A DNA stretch of 64,000 nucleotides from Micavibrio_A sp041655955 (GCA_041655955.1 JBBAEN010000001.1:1-64000); one strand, 5' to 3'; shown: positions 15,740-24,617, numbered from the stretch's first letter. Notes: generated by a model not told the origin, from the letters alone. Numbers and translations: made by a program.

Positions 15740-16690
15740 ATGCATCCAGACATAAAACCCGTTATCCTTTCCTGTTCCGGCCCCGTCCTGACGGAGGAAG
15801 AGGCGCGGTTTTTCGCAGGATTCAAGCCGCTCGGCTTTATCCTTTTCGGGCGGAATATTGAAGACAGGCCGCAGCTTGAAAAACTCTGCGCCGCTTTGCG
15901 CGCCGCCGCCGGCTGGCATTGCCCGATCCTCATCGATCAGGAAGGCGGGCGGGTACGCCGCCTCCGCCCGCCGCACTGGCCCGACTATCCGGCGATGAAG
16001 GAGATCGGCGATACGGACGACAAGGACAGGCTGATCGAAACTATCCGCGGCATAGCGGCGGATTTGAACGAGGCCGGGATCGATGTCGATTGCGCGCCCG
16101 TTCTGGACGTTCTTTTCCCGCAAACCCACGAAGCCATCGGCAGCCGCGCCTTTTCGGACGATCCGCTGCGCGTCGGCGCGCTGGGCCTTCTCGCCTGTGA
16201 GATATTCCTGGAAGAAGGGATTACGCCCGTCATCAAACATATGCCGGGGCAGGGGCGGGCGAGCCTTGATTCCCACATCGACCTTCCGGTGGTGTCCGCA
16301 AGTCTGGACGCGCTCGAATCAAGTGATTTCAAGCCCTTCCGCCATGTCATTGAAAGCCCGCATGCGGATCGCATCTGGGCCATGGTGTCGCATATCGTCT
16401 ATGAGGCGATTGATCCGGAGCATCCGGCCTCGACCTCCGCCGCCGTAATAGGGTTTATTCGTAACAAATTGAATTATAACGGACTTCTTGTGAGTGACGA
16501 TCTCTGTATGGAGGCTTTGTGCCGCTACGGTTCTCCTGCGGATAGAGTGGCTAAAACACTGGAATCCGGCATGGACATCGCGCTATATTGCGCGGGTCAC
16601 TTACATGAAATGATTGATATCGCAAAGGCTTGCCCGCCGATGCGTGAAGAGAGTTTGAACAGATTCAATGCAAGCCGCGATCGACGATAA
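15740..16690 (+). CDS. nagZ: Beta-N-acetylhexosaminidase
   Basis: Glycoside hydrolase family 3 enzyme that removes N-acetylglucosamine from recycled anhydro-muropeptides in the cytoplasm. The 316 residues show GFILFGRNI, LIDQEGGRVRRL, VDCAPVLDV, the KHMPGQGRA..DSH loop with the Asp-His dyad, and the nucleophile aspartate in LVSDDLCMEAL. One position differs from most relatives: PGHGR is PGQGR. ATG at 15740 is preceded by CAGGA 4 nt away; the longer frame opens with TTG. The 3' end overlaps scpA by 23 nt. Confidence 0.93.
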   Translation: MHPDIKPVILSCSGPVLTEEEARFFAGFKPLGFILFGRNIEDRPQLEKLCAALRAAAGWHCPILIDQEGGRVRRLRPPHWPDYPAMKEIGDTDDKDRLIETIRGIAADLNEAGIDVDCAPVLDVLFPQTHEAIGSRAFSDDPLRVGALGLLACEIFLEEGITPVIKHMPGQGRASLDSHIDLPVVSASLDALESSDFKPFRHVIESPHADRIWAMVSHIVYEAIDPEHPASTSAAVIGFIRNKLNYNGLLVSDDLCMEALCRYGSPADRVAKTLESGMDIALYCAGHLHEMIDIAKACPPMREESLNRFNASRDRR

Positions 16691-17576
16691 CCTGCCGCAG
16701 GATAGGCCGCCGCCCGAAGGGGGGCTGGAAACGGTTACGGATGAATTCCTGCCCGAAGGCGGGCATGAGGCGGATTCGCTGCTTCTCAATCTCGACGGGT
16801 TCGAAGGGCCGATAGACGTCCTCCTCGAAATGGCGCGGAACCAAAAAGTGGATCTGCGCGAAATTTCCATCCTCCAGCTCGCGCGGCAATATCTGGATTT
16901 TATCGAACGGGCGCAGGGGCTGCGCCTCGACCTTGCCGCCGAATATCTGGTGATGGCGGCGTGGCTTGCCTATTTGAAATCCCGCCTGCTGCTCCCGCGC
17001 GAACAGGATGAAAGCGGCGAGCCGAGCGGGGAGGCCATGGCCGAGGCCCTGCAATTCCAGCTCCGCCGCCTTGAATCCATGCGCGAGGCCGCGCAAAAAC
17101 TGATGGCCCGTCCGCAGCTCGGCCTCAACGTCTTCGCCCGCGGCGCACCGGAAGGGCTGCGCACCGCCTATAACGCGACCTATAAGGACACGCTTTACGA
17201 TCTGCTGAAGGCCTATGGCGATATCCGCCGCCGCGCCGAAGCCTCCACCTATGAATTGCCCGTCTTCCGCGTTATGACGATGGAAGAGGCGGTGGAGCGG
17301 ATGGCGCGGATGCTCGGCAACCTGCCGAAATCGGGGCCGTTTTCCGTCTGGACGACCTTGCAAAGCTTTATGCCGGACAATATCGACGACCCGCTTTTGC
17401 GCCGCTCGTCACTGGCCTCCACCTTTACGGCGGGGCTGGAACTGGCGAAGCAGGGGAAGGTGGAAATCCGTCAGGACGGGCTTTTCCGGCCGATTTACCT
17501 GCGCACCGCGAACCGCCCGCCGCTGGAAGACGCTGCGCGGGACGACAATGACGAAGACGAAACAAAAGGGGAGTAA
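16668..17576 (+). CDS. scpA: Segregation and condensation protein A
   Basis: Kleisin subunit that bridges the SMC heads and binds ScpB in the chromosome condensin complex. The 302 residues show the kleisin N-terminus LLLNLDGFEGPIDVLLEMAR, followed by KVDLREISILQLARQYLDFI and YLVMAAWLAYLKSRLLLP, and the C-terminal winged-helix segment ending in GKVEIRQDGLFRPIYL. Length is slightly above typical. The start lies inside the 3' end of nagZ, suggesting translational coupling. A small unknown gene separates it from scpB, usually its immediate neighbour. Confidence 0.93.
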   Translation: MQAAIDDNLPQDRPPPEGGLETVTDEFLPEGGHEADSLLLNLDGFEGPIDVLLEMARNQKVDLREISILQLARQYLDFIERAQGLRLDLAAEYLVMAAWLAYLKSRLLLPREQDESGEPSGEAMAEALQFQLRRLESMREAAQKLMARPQLGLNVFARGAPEGLRTAYNATYKDTLYDLLKAYGDIRRRAEASTYELPVFRVMTMEEAVERMARMLGNLPKSGPFSVWTTLQSFMPDNIDDPLLRRSSLASTFTAGLELAKQGKVEIRQDGLFRPIYLRTANRPPLEDAARDDNDEDETKGE

Positions 17577-17583
17577 AATTAAA

Positions 17584-17826
17584 ATGGCTGAAGTATCGGA
17601 ATTCAATCTTAATGCGGATGGTAGCGTGGACACATCGACAGGGCTTTATAGCGGAGAGCCTGAAGATAGGTCGGTAGATCCAGCTCTTGTTACGTTTGTC
17701 GCCGGTGGTTTTATGGCCGCGGCCGCCGGAGGGCTTGCGGTGTTTGTTGCTTTAAGCACTCCTGCCGAAAATGTGCAGAAGCCGGAAATAAAGGCGGCGC
17801 CTATTGTTCAAACACTGGAACCGTAA
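17584..17826 (+). CDS. Small single-pass membrane protein between scpA and scpB
   Basis: An 80-residue protein starting MAEVSEFNLNADGSVDTSTG at the ATG at 17584, with GGGGAG upstream. An acidic N-terminal half is followed by one hydrophobic helix (LVTFVAGGFMAAAAGGLAVFVAL) and a short tail. The gene begins 7 nt after scpA and ends 1 nt before scpB, so it is co-transcribed. Its codon use is less GC-rich than scpA and scpB, hinting at a later arrival. No family recognised. Confidence 0.6.
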   Translation: MAEVSEFNLNADGSVDTSTGLYSGEPEDRSVDPALVTFVAGGFMAAAAGGLAVFVALSTPAENVQKPEIKAAPIVQTLEP

Positions 17827-17827
17827 T

Positions 17828-18511
17828 ATGACACAGCAACAAATCGAAAATCTAAAAGTCCTCGAAGCGATGCTCTTCGCATCGACCGCCCCGATGACGC
17901 CGCAGGCGATGCTGGAAAGATTGCCGGAAGGAGCCGATCTCAACGTGCTTTTGCCCGAATTGAAGGCGCTTTACGCCGATCGCGGTGTGGAGCTTTCCGA
18001 AATCAACGGCGCCTATGCGTTTCGCACTGCGGCGGCGGTCGCGGCGTCCCTGACCATTGAAAAAGATGTCGAACGCCGCCTGTCCCGCGCCGCGCTGGAA
18101 ACGCTGGCCGTCATCGCCTATCACCAGCCGATAACGCGGGCGGAAATCGAGAATATCCGCGGCGTCGCCACCCATAAGGGGACGATAGACCAGCTTTTGG
18201 AGCTTGGCTGGGTCAAGCCCGGCAAGCGGCGTGAAACGCCGGGCCGCCCGCTGACATGGCTGGCGACGAATGCCTTTCTTGATCATTTCGGGCTTGGGTC
18301 TATGATGGAGTTGCCGGGACTCGAAGACCTTAAGGCCGCCGGCCTTCTCGATCGCCGTCCGGCCATCGAAACAGTGCCGGATTCCCGCGACCTGTTCGAC
18401 AATCCGGACAAGAGCGCGGCGGAAGTGCTTTCCGGCGTGAAAGACGAAGAGGGCGACGGCGGGGAAGATGCCGCCGCCGACGAGTTTGAAGGATACGACG
18501 AAGAAGAATAA
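17828..18511 (+). CDS. scpB: Segregation and condensation protein B
   Basis: Dimeric winged-helix protein that binds ScpA and regulates SMC ATPase cycling. The 227 residues contain LKVLEAMLFASTAPMTPQAM, LSRAALETLAVIAYHQPITR and IENIRGV..KGTIDQLLELGWV, the ScpB signature, then TPGRPLTWLATNAFLDHFGL. The C-terminal 50 residues are acidic and disordered. ATG at 17828 is preferred over the upstream TTG at 17804, which lies inside the preceding gene. tatA follows 16 nt later. Confidence 0.93.
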   Translation: MTQQQIENLKVLEAMLFASTAPMTPQAMLERLPEGADLNVLLPELKALYADRGVELSEINGAYAFRTAAAVAASLTIEKDVERRLSRAALETLAVIAYHQPITRAEIENIRGVATHKGTIDQLLELGWVKPGKRRETPGRPLTWLATNAFLDHFGLGSMMELPGLEDLKAAGLLDRRPAIETVPDSRDLFDNPDKSAAEVLSGVKDEEGDGGEDAAADEFEGYDEEE

Positions 18512-18527
18512 GGCGAGGAATAAGACA

Positions 18528-18716
18528 ATGTCTTTGAGCATATGGCAGATACTGATTGTCGCGGTTTTGGTGATAGTCCTGTTCGGGGCGGGCCGCGTGC
18601 CGCGCATCATGGAAGATCTCGGCAAGGGGATCAAAAATTTCAAAAAAGGGCTGGCCGACGAAGACGCCGCGCCCAGGCAGATCGACGATAAAGCCGACGT
18701 GAAGAAAGATCAGTAA
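18528..18716 (+). CDS. tatA: Twin-arginine translocase subunit TatA
   Basis: Pore-forming subunit of the Tat system for folded proteins. The 62 residues show a short N-terminal membrane helix (MSLSIWQILIVAVLVIVLFG), the hinge, and an amphipathic helix MEDLGKGIKNFKKGL, then a charged tail. The usual FGRGK hinge reads FGAGRVP, a conservative change. The ATG at 18528 has GGCGAGGA upstream. The gene overlaps tatB by 1 nt (TAATG). Confidence 0.95.
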   Translation: MSLSIWQILIVAVLVIVLFGAGRVPRIMEDLGKGIKNFKKGLADEDAAPRQIDDKADVKKDQ

Positions 18717-19186
18717 TGTTCGGTCTTTCCTGGCCCGAAATCATGGTGATCGTGCTGGTCGCCGTTCTGGTGATCGGGCCGAAAGATATTCCCCAAATCC
18801 TCTATCAGGTCGGGCGGTTTTTCCGCCGGCTGCAATATATGCGCTTCGCCATGAGCCGGCAGTTCGACGATATATTGCAGGCGGGCGATATCGAGGAATT
18901 GCGCCGCGGCGTGAATTTCGAGGCGTGTGAAACGGACGAGCGCGGGGCCGACGCGGATTCCGGCAATTTCTCCCCGCCTGAAAGTGAAGAGGACGCCGCG
19001 ATTGCGGGAGAGGCCGCACCGGCAGAAAAATCCGGGACGGCGGAGGACTCTGCGCCGCTGGATGGAGCCGCGCCGGCAAGACGGACAGCACAGGCAAAAG
19101 GAACCGCATCGGCGGGAGGGGCCGTTGACGCGGCTTCCGCGCCCGCGCCCGTGCCGGAGCCGCACCGCGAGGGGGAACCTTCATGA
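18716..19186 (+). CDS. tatB: Twin-arginine translocase subunit TatB
   Basis: TatB forms the signal-peptide receptor with TatC. The 156 residues start MFGLSWPEIMVIVLVAVLVI, a membrane helix with the conserved glutamate, then GPKDIPQILYQVGRFFRRLQ and an amphipathic helix. The last 80 residues are a low-complexity Ala/Glu/Pro tail, longer than average. It overlaps both tatA (1 nt) and tatC (4 nt). Confidence 0.94.
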   Translation: MFGLSWPEIMVIVLVAVLVIGPKDIPQILYQVGRFFRRLQYMRFAMSRQFDDILQAGDIEELRRGVNFEACETDERGADADSGNFSPPESEEDAAIAGEAAPAEKSGTAEDSAPLDGAAPARRTAQAKGTASAGGAVDAASAPAPVPEPHREGEPS

Positions 19187-19983
19187 GAGCCGCGGCACAA
19201 ACAGAACAGGCACAAAAGGAACAGGCGGGCGCGACGCTGGCCGCGCATCTTGCGGAATTGCGCCGGCGGATCCTGTGGTGCCTTTTGGCGCTGGCCGCCG
19301 GAACGGGCATTTGTTACCTGATGCGTGAGCCGATTTACGCCTTCCTTATCACGCCGCTTGCCGACGCGATGGGGGATGAGGGGACGCGGCGGCTGATTTT
19401 CACCGGCCTGCCGGAAATGTTTTTCACCTATTTGCGCATCGCTTTTTTTGCGGGATGCTTCCTGACCTTTCCGTTCATTTTGTGGCAGGTCTGGATCTTC
19501 GTAGCGCCCGCCCTTTATAAAAACGAAAAGCGCGTGTTCGTCCCCTATCTGATAGCGACTCCCGTGCTGTTCTTTCTCGGCGGGGCGCTGGTTTACTATC
19601 TCCTGATGCCGCTGGCGTGGAAATTTTTCCTGAGCTTCCAAAGCACGGCGGCGGAAACTGTCCTGCCGATCCAGCTTGAACCCAGGGTCGGGGAATATCT
19701 CGATATCGTCATGACGCTTATTTTTGCGTTCGGCCTGTCGTTCCAGTTACCGGTGCTTTTGACGCTTTTGGGCCGCGCCGGATTGATCCGTTCGGCCACG
19801 CTGAAAAAAGGCCGGAAATATGCGATTGTCGGCGTTTTCGCCTTTGCCGCAATCGTGACGCCGCCGGATGTGTTCAGCCAGATAGCGCTGGCGATCCCTC
19901 TTTATGGCCTGTATGAAATTTCCGTCTTTTTGATTGCCCGTATGGAAAGGGCAAGGCTGGCGCAGGGCGGCGCCGATGATTGA
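19183..19983 (+). CDS. tatC: Twin-arginine translocase subunit TatC
   Basis: Six-helix integral membrane protein that binds the RR signal peptide. The 266 residues contain LAAHLAELRRRILWCLLAL at the N-terminus, the conserved FTGLPEMFFTYLRIA with its glutamate, ALYKNEKRVFVPYLIATP with the periplasmic Glu, and GLSFQLPVLLTLLGRAGLI. The C-terminal tail is basic. In many alphaproteobacteria serS follows tatC; here zapE follows, overlapping by 8 nt. Confidence 0.95.
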   Translation: MRAAAQTEQAQKEQAGATLAAHLAELRRRILWCLLALAAGTGICYLMREPIYAFLITPLADAMGDEGTRRLIFTGLPEMFFTYLRIAFFAGCFLTFPFILWQVWIFVAPALYKNEKRVFVPYLIATPVLFFLGGALVYYLLMPLAWKFFLSFQSTAAETVLPIQLEPRVGEYLDIVMTLIFAFGLSFQLPVLLTLLGRAGLIRSATLKKGRKYAIVGVFAFAAIVTPPDVFSQIALAIPLYGLYEISVFLIARMERARLAQGGADD

Positions 19984-21025
19984 ATCCTACCATGCCCTGA
20001 TCGCGCAAAATGACATCGCGGCGGACGAAGCACAGGCCCGCGCCGCGCGTTCCTTGCAACGGTTGCAGGACGAGCTTGCTGCCAATGAAAAGCGGTTTTT
20101 CAAAAAGAAGAAAATCCGCGGCGTTTATATTTACGGCGGCGTCGGGCGCGGGAAATCCATGTTGATGGATTTGTTTTTCGAGGCGCTCCCGCCGCACATG
20201 CTTGGGCGCCGTATCCATTTTCATGAATTTCTCATCGAAACCCATGACTGGCTGCACCAGCGCCGCGCGGGCAAGGCCGTGGATAATCTCCTTCCGGCCT
20301 ATGCGGCGTTCGTGGCGAAGAATGTGCGCGTCCTGTGTTTCGATGAATTCCATGTGACCGACGTCGCCGACGCAATGATTTTATCGCGCCTGTTCGCGGC
20401 GCTTTTCGATCTCGGCGTCGTGGTGGTGGCGACGAGCAACTGGATTCCGGACAGGCTCTATGAAGGCGGCCTCCAGCGCGTGCGCTTCCTGCCCTTTATC
20501 GCGCTTGTCAAGGAGCGGATGGAGGTGGTGCATCTTGACAGCCCGACCGATTACCGTAAGGAGGCCCTGCTGGATCTCGAAACCTACCTGCATCCGCTTG
20601 ACGCGCGGGCGCGGGAAAAAGCCGACAGGTTCTTTATCCAGCTTTCGGGCGGGGAGGCGGTGAGGGAGGATGTTCTTACCGTCAAAGGCCGCTCCATTCC
20701 GGTGCGCAGCGCGGGCGGCGCCGCCCGTTTTACCTTCGCCCAGCTTTGCGAACAGCCTTACGGCGCGGAGGATTACCTGCTGATAGCCGAAACATACCAT
20801 ACGGTTTTCTTGGAGAATATTCCCCGCATGGGCTATGATCGCAATAACGAGGCGAAAAGGCTGATGACATTGGTGGACGTGCTTTATGATGCGCGCCGCC
20901 GCGCCGTCTTCACCGCCGAAGCCGCGCCGGACAAAATCTATACGGACACGAAATACGCCTATGAATTTGAACGGACGATCAGCCGCTTGCAGGAAATGCA
21001 ATCCTCGTCCTATCCGGGGGAGTGA
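19976..21025 (+). CDS. zapE: Cell division protein ZapE (AFG1-like ATPase)
   Basis: P-loop ATPase that associates with the Z-ring in E. coli; homologue of mitochondrial AFG1/LACE1. The 349 residues show Walker A in YIYGGVGRGKSMLMDLFF, IHFHEFLIETH, Walker B in RVLCFDEFHVTDVADAMIL, the sensor VVVATSNWIPDRLY, and the late ENIPRMGYDRNNEAKRLMTL. The ATG at 19976 overlaps the end of tatC by 8 nt; the longer frame to 19934 would run deep into tatC. zapE beside mdh and the suc genes is a familiar alphaproteobacterial context. Confidence 0.93.
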   Translation: MIESYHALIAQNDIAADEAQARAARSLQRLQDELAANEKRFFKKKKIRGVYIYGGVGRGKSMLMDLFFEALPPHMLGRRIHFHEFLIETHDWLHQRRAGKAVDNLLPAYAAFVAKNVRVLCFDEFHVTDVADAMILSRLFAALFDLGVVVVATSNWIPDRLYEGGLQRVRFLPFIALVKERMEVVHLDSPTDYRKEALLDLETYLHPLDARAREKADRFFIQLSGGEAVREDVLTVKGRSIPVRSAGGAARFTFAQLCEQPYGAEDYLLIAETYHTVFLENIPRMGYDRNNEAKRLMTLVDVLYDARRRAVFTAEAAPDKIYTDTKYAYEFERTISRLQEMQSSSYPGE

Positions 21026-22290
21026 TGCTGGCGCTCTTTAAGAAAATACTGCCCGCCCGCCGCCGCAAAAAGCTTTTGGAAGAAGAAGAGCGGGTTATCG
21101 CGCGGGACGGCAGTACATCAAGGCGCCGCGCGCTGGCAAGGGACGCGCGGACGTCGCAGGAAATCCTCTATTACCTTGCCGAAAACGATCCGTCGGATGC
21201 GGTCAGAAGGGCGGTCGCCGAAAACCCGTCAACGCCGCTTCAGGCAAGCCCCATCCTTGCGAAAGATCGCGATATGGATGTGCGGCTGAAGCTGGCGGGA
21301 AGGCTTGTGGCGATTTTGCCGGATCTTTCGGAAGATAAATACAGCCAGCTTTACGCCTTTGCGGTTCAATCGCTCGGCATGCTCGCGCTGGACGAGGTTT
21401 TGAAAATCCGCCGCGCCCTGTCCGAAACGCTCAAAGACCATGCCCACGCGCCGCCCGAAGTCGCGGCCCAGCTTGCAAGGGATGTGGAGCGCGAAGTTTC
21501 AGAGCCTATCCTGCGTTTTTGCGCAGCGCTCTCGGATGACGATCTCGCCGATATCTTGCGCACCCATCCGTCCAATTGGGCGGCGGAGGCGGTCGCGCAG
21601 CGAAAGGCGCTAAGCGGGCGCGTTTCAAGGGCGGTTATCGATACAGGGAATCTCCGCGCCGGTTCTTTCCTCCTTGAAAACGAGGGGGCGGAGATCGGGG
21701 ATGATCTGCTTGAAATCATCGTCGAGCGCGCGCGGGAATATCCGGAATGGCACAAACCTCTCGCGTCGCGGAAGACCCTGCCGCCCTTGATGGCGATGAA
21801 GCTTGCGGCCTATGTCGACGGGACGGTGAAGAAAATATTGCTGGAGCGCGGCGATCTTGATGCCGTCACGGTCGGGGAAATCACGGCGATCGTCAAACGC
21901 CGCGTCGAGTTCGAGGAAGAGCGCCGCAAGAGCCGCATAACCGAGGACTCCTATGAACGCGCGGAAAAGCTCCACGCGGCGGGGGAGATTGACGAGGCGC
22001 TGGTGAGCGACGCGCTCGCCATGGGGGATCATAAATTCGTGCTGGCCTGTCTTGCCATGCGGGCGGGCGTTGCCGTATCCGACATTGAAAAAGTCTTTGA
22101 CGTGCGCGCGCCGAAGACGATTTGCGCCTTGACGTGGAAATGCGGGTTTTCGATGCGGCTTGCCTTGAAGCTCCAGCAAAATCCGGGGCGCGTCCCGTAC
22201 CAGTCGCTTATCTATCCGCGCGGCGGCACGGATTATCCGCTGGGCGAGGAGGAAATGCGCTGGCAGCTCGAAGCGACCAGACTGGCTTGA
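21025..22290 (+). CDS. DUF2336 family protein
   Basis: The 421 residues resemble DUF2336 proteins, common in Rhodospirillales and relatives and of unknown function. They are helical-repeat-like (SRRRALARDARTSQEILYYL, PSDAVRRAVAENPSTPLQAS, DRDMDVRLKLAGRL), and in some species tied to cyclic-di-GMP or stress circuits by context. No catalytic motif or membrane segment is visible. The ATG at 21025 shares one base with the zapE stop (TGATG). A 135-nt gap with a promoter candidate separates it from mdh, so it probably ends the zapE transcript. Confidence 0.8.
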   Translation: MLALFKKILPARRRKKLLEEEERVIARDGSTSRRRALARDARTSQEILYYLAENDPSDAVRRAVAENPSTPLQASPILAKDRDMDVRLKLAGRLVAILPDLSEDKYSQLYAFAVQSLGMLALDEVLKIRRALSETLKDHAHAPPEVAAQLARDVEREVSEPILRFCAALSDDDLADILRTHPSNWAAEAVAQRKALSGRVSRAVIDTGNLRAGSFLLENEGAEIGDDLLEIIVERAREYPEWHKPLASRKTLPPLMAMKLAAYVDGTVKKILLERGDLDAVTVGEITAIVKRRVEFEEERRKSRITEDSYERAEKLHAAGEIDEALVSDALAMGDHKFVLACLAMRAGVAVSDIEKVFDVRAPKTICALTWKCGFSMRLALKLQQNPGRVPYQSLIYPRGGTDYPLGEEEMRWQLEATRLA

Positions 22291-22355
22291 AGCCGCCCAA
22301 GCCCGCCGTTTCGCCCTCTTTCGCCCGCATGCGGGTGCGGGGGCGGTTTAGGCCC

Positions 22356-22383
22356 TTGTGCCGCACTGCAAGAGTGCTAAAAT
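22356..22383 (+). promoter_or_regulatory. Promoter candidate for mdh
   Basis: TTGTGC (22356-22361) and TAAAAT (22378-22383) are 16 nt apart, giving a start near 22390 and a leader of about 36 nt. A GC-rich CCCGCATGCGGG palindrome lies just upstream, possibly ending the previous transcript. Confidence 0.45.
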
Positions 22384-22425
22384 CCGCCCATTGGATTCAC
22401 ATTGCTTTTCTAAGGATATCATCAC

Positions 22426-23379
22426 ATGGCACGCGCAAAAATCGGATTGGTCGGGGCGGGAATGATTGGCGGGACGCTCGCCCATCTCGCGGGGTTGAAG
22501 GAGCTGGGCGATATCGTCCTTATCGACGTCGCGGATGGCATCCCGCAAGGGAAGGGGCTTGATCTGGCCGAAAGCTCCCCCGTTGAAATGTTCGACGCGC
22601 ATTATACGGGCAGCACCGATTACGCCGCGCTGGAAGGTTCGGACGTCGTTATCGTGACGGCGGGCGTTCCGCGCAAACCCGGCATGAGCCGCGATGATTT
22701 GATCGGCATCAATTCCGGCATCATCAAAACCGCCGGCGAGGGCATTAAAAAACACGCGCCGAACGCATTCGTTATCGTCATCACCAACCCGCTGGACGCC
22801 ATGGTCGATGTGATGCAAAAGGTCACGGGCTTTGCGCCGGAAAAAGTCGTCGGCATGGCGGGCGTTCTTGATTCCGCAAGGTTCCGTTATTTCCTTGCCG
22901 AGGAATTCAGTGTGTCGGTCGAAGACGTCACGGCGTTCGTCCTTGGCGGCCATGGCGATACGATGGTTCCGCTTACGCGCTATTCCACGGTTGCGGGCAT
23001 CCCGCTTCCAGACCTTGTGGCGATGGGCTGGACGACACAGGAAAAGCTCGATTCTATCGTCCAGCGCACGCGCGACGGCGGCGCGGAGATTGTCGCGTTG
23101 CTAAAGACAGGATCGGCCTATTACGCGCCGGCCTCCAGTGCTATCGCGATGGCGGAAAGCTATTTGAAAGATAAAAAACGCGTCCTTCCCTGCGCCGCGA
23201 AATTGAGCGGGCAATACGGGGTGGACGGGCTTTATATCGGCGTTCCCGTCGTCATCGGCGCGAAAGGCGTCGAGAAAATCATCGAGATCAAGTTGAACGA
23301 AGACGAACAGAAAATGTTTGAACATTCGGTCAGCGCGGTAAAGGATCTGGTATCCGCCGCGCAAAAAGTCGCGGCTTAA
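22426..23379 (+). CDS. mdh: Malate dehydrogenase
   Basis: Oxidises malate to oxaloacetate with NAD in the TCA cycle. The 317 residues belong to the LDH-like MDH group typical of alphaproteobacteria. Visible are the NAD fold GLVGAGMIGGTLAHL, the substrate loop VTAGVPRKPGMSRDDL with its arginines, VIVITNPLDAMVDVM, and the active-site histidine in LGGHGDTMVPLTRYS. Preceded by a promoter candidate and followed by a strong terminator, so it appears monocistronic, although mdh-sucCDAB is an operon in many relatives. Confidence 0.97.
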   Translation: MARAKIGLVGAGMIGGTLAHLAGLKELGDIVLIDVADGIPQGKGLDLAESSPVEMFDAHYTGSTDYAALEGSDVVIVTAGVPRKPGMSRDDLIGINSGIIKTAGEGIKKHAPNAFVIVITNPLDAMVDVMQKVTGFAPEKVVGMAGVLDSARFRYFLAEEFSVSVEDVTAFVLGGHGDTMVPLTRYSTVAGIPLPDLVAMGWTTQEKLDSIVQRTRDGGAEIVALLKTGSAYYAPASSAIAMAESYLKDKKRVLPCAAKLSGQYGVDGLYIGVPVVIGAKGVEKIIEIKLNEDEQKMFEHSVSAVKDLVSAAQKVAA

Positions 23380-23409
23380 CCCGCCGCGCCGGCCGAAAGA
23401 AACGCAAGA

Positions 23410-23437
23410 CGCCCTGTTCCATGCAGGGCGTTTTTTT
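23410..23437 (+). terminator. Terminator of mdh
   Basis: A 7-bp stem CGCCCTG/CAGGGCG with a 7-nt loop followed by seven T, 31 nt after the mdh stop. A clean intrinsic terminator. Confidence 0.9.
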
Positions 23438-23777
23438 ATGCGGTGTTTGCGGCTGGCTTCGGACATGGCTTTGCAAGCGCGGCGGATATTTTGACGGCCA
23501 TCCTGCCCCGCCGTCATGCGGATCCATGCCATTGCGCAGGCGGGGATGGCCCAAGGATATTGAAAAACGTGCAGAATATTTTATCGCATGGCTGTGACGG
23601 GCCGATAGGAATAATCCGCCCGCGCCGGACAATGGCGGGCCATGGTCAGATGGCTGGGCATAGGGCGGGCAGGCCGCTTTTGAACACAGTATCAGGCATC
23701 CGGATATAGGCCAGATCGCGTAAGCGGGAAGTGGGGCTTAGCGGGGCCACTTGCTTTGATGGGCTGTGGCGGGGCGC
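23438..23777. other. Non-coding stretch after the mdh terminator
   Basis: About 340 nt with no convincing gene; short frames exist but have no ribosome binding site. An inverted repeat CCCCGCC (23506-23512) / GGCGGGG (23539-23545) encloses a 26-nt spacer and looks like a dispersed palindromic element, though no second copy was found in the window. Confidence 0.5.
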
Positions 23778-24617
23778 TTACGGGCCGGCGGGTTTGTGCG
23801 CGTTCGGCGGCGGCACGGGGCGGGCGGCTTCCGCTTCGCGGATTTCAGCCGCCGTAATCTTGACTTCGCTCTGGTTCGTCGGGTCGGCGATGGTGCGTTT
23901 GATGGCGCGGTCGCTTGCGGCTTCGCTCTTGATCCTGAAGACGCAGACAAGCCCGTCGCAAGGAAGTCTGCCGTGGGGATTGTGAATTTGCTCAAGCTCT
24001 TCGACGCGGGCGAGGGAAGGGATGAATTGTTTTGTTTCCGGATGGCGGCGCATGTCGAATTCTTCGGCGAGGTTGAGGACGCGCATGGCTTGCCGCGCGC
24101 GGTCGCCTGGAACGGACGCTTTTTCCCCGCTCAACATGGCGTCGAGTTTTTTGACTTCGGCGGTGATGGTCGCCGCGTCCTGTTCGATCGCCGCTTGCGT
24201 CGCAAAGGTCACGCGCATCGGCGTGTCGTCGAAAATATAGCGGTTGTTATCGTCCGCGAGCGGCGCGTCCTTTGCGGGTTCCTTGAAAGATTTCCGCAAG
24301 GAGGATCCGGCCTCGTAGAAAAGCTTTTCCATGCCGACGATAATGTCGCCAAGCGCGGCGTTGCGTGTAAAGAGATGGATAATCGCGCGCTGCTCCTCGC
24401 GCTTTTTGAGTTCGGCGGGCGTAGCGCCGCCGCGCACCTGCCGTTCAATCCGCCGCCCCGTCAATGTCGTGGGCAGGCCGAGATTGACCGCGCGCACCTC
24501 GTCCTGAAAATGCTTGTGATCCTCGCGCTCCTTCAGGGCAGCGGCCTGTCTTTCCTCAAACTCAAGGGCATCGCGCTCGCGCTTGCTGAGAGTGCGTTTT
24601 TCATTATCGCTTGGCAT
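23778..24617 (-). CDS. Hypothetical charged helical protein
   Basis: No family recognised. The 279 residues start MPSDNEKRTLSKRERDALEF, with a long highly charged helical N-terminal third that could be coiled coil (EERQAAALKEREDHKHFQD), then a mixed domain containing HLFTRNAALGDIIVGMEKLF and a proline-rich tail. Soluble, no signal peptide. Opposite in strand to mdh and sucC, between which it is inserted, and 73 nt downstream of the next hypothetical gene on its strand, so the two may be co-transcribed. Confidence 0.65.
   Translation of the reverse strand: MPSDNEKRTLSKRERDALEFEERQAAALKEREDHKHFQDEVRAVNLGLPTTLTGRRIERQVRGGATPAELKKREEQRAIIHLFTRNAALGDIIVGMEKLFYEAGSSLRKSFKEPAKDAPLADDNNRYIFDDTPMRVTFATQAAIEQDAATITAEVKKLDAMLSGEKASVPGDRARQAMRVLNLAEEFDMRRHPETKQFIPSLARVEELEQIHNPHGRLPCDGLVCVFRIKSEAASDRAIKRTIADPTNQSEVKITAAEIREAEAARPVPPPNAHKPAGP

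Noticed and set aside
14519..16276. A 585-codon open frame on the minus strand
   Set aside because: Spans the antisense of the SPOR gene and most of nagZ, both of which have clear family motifs.
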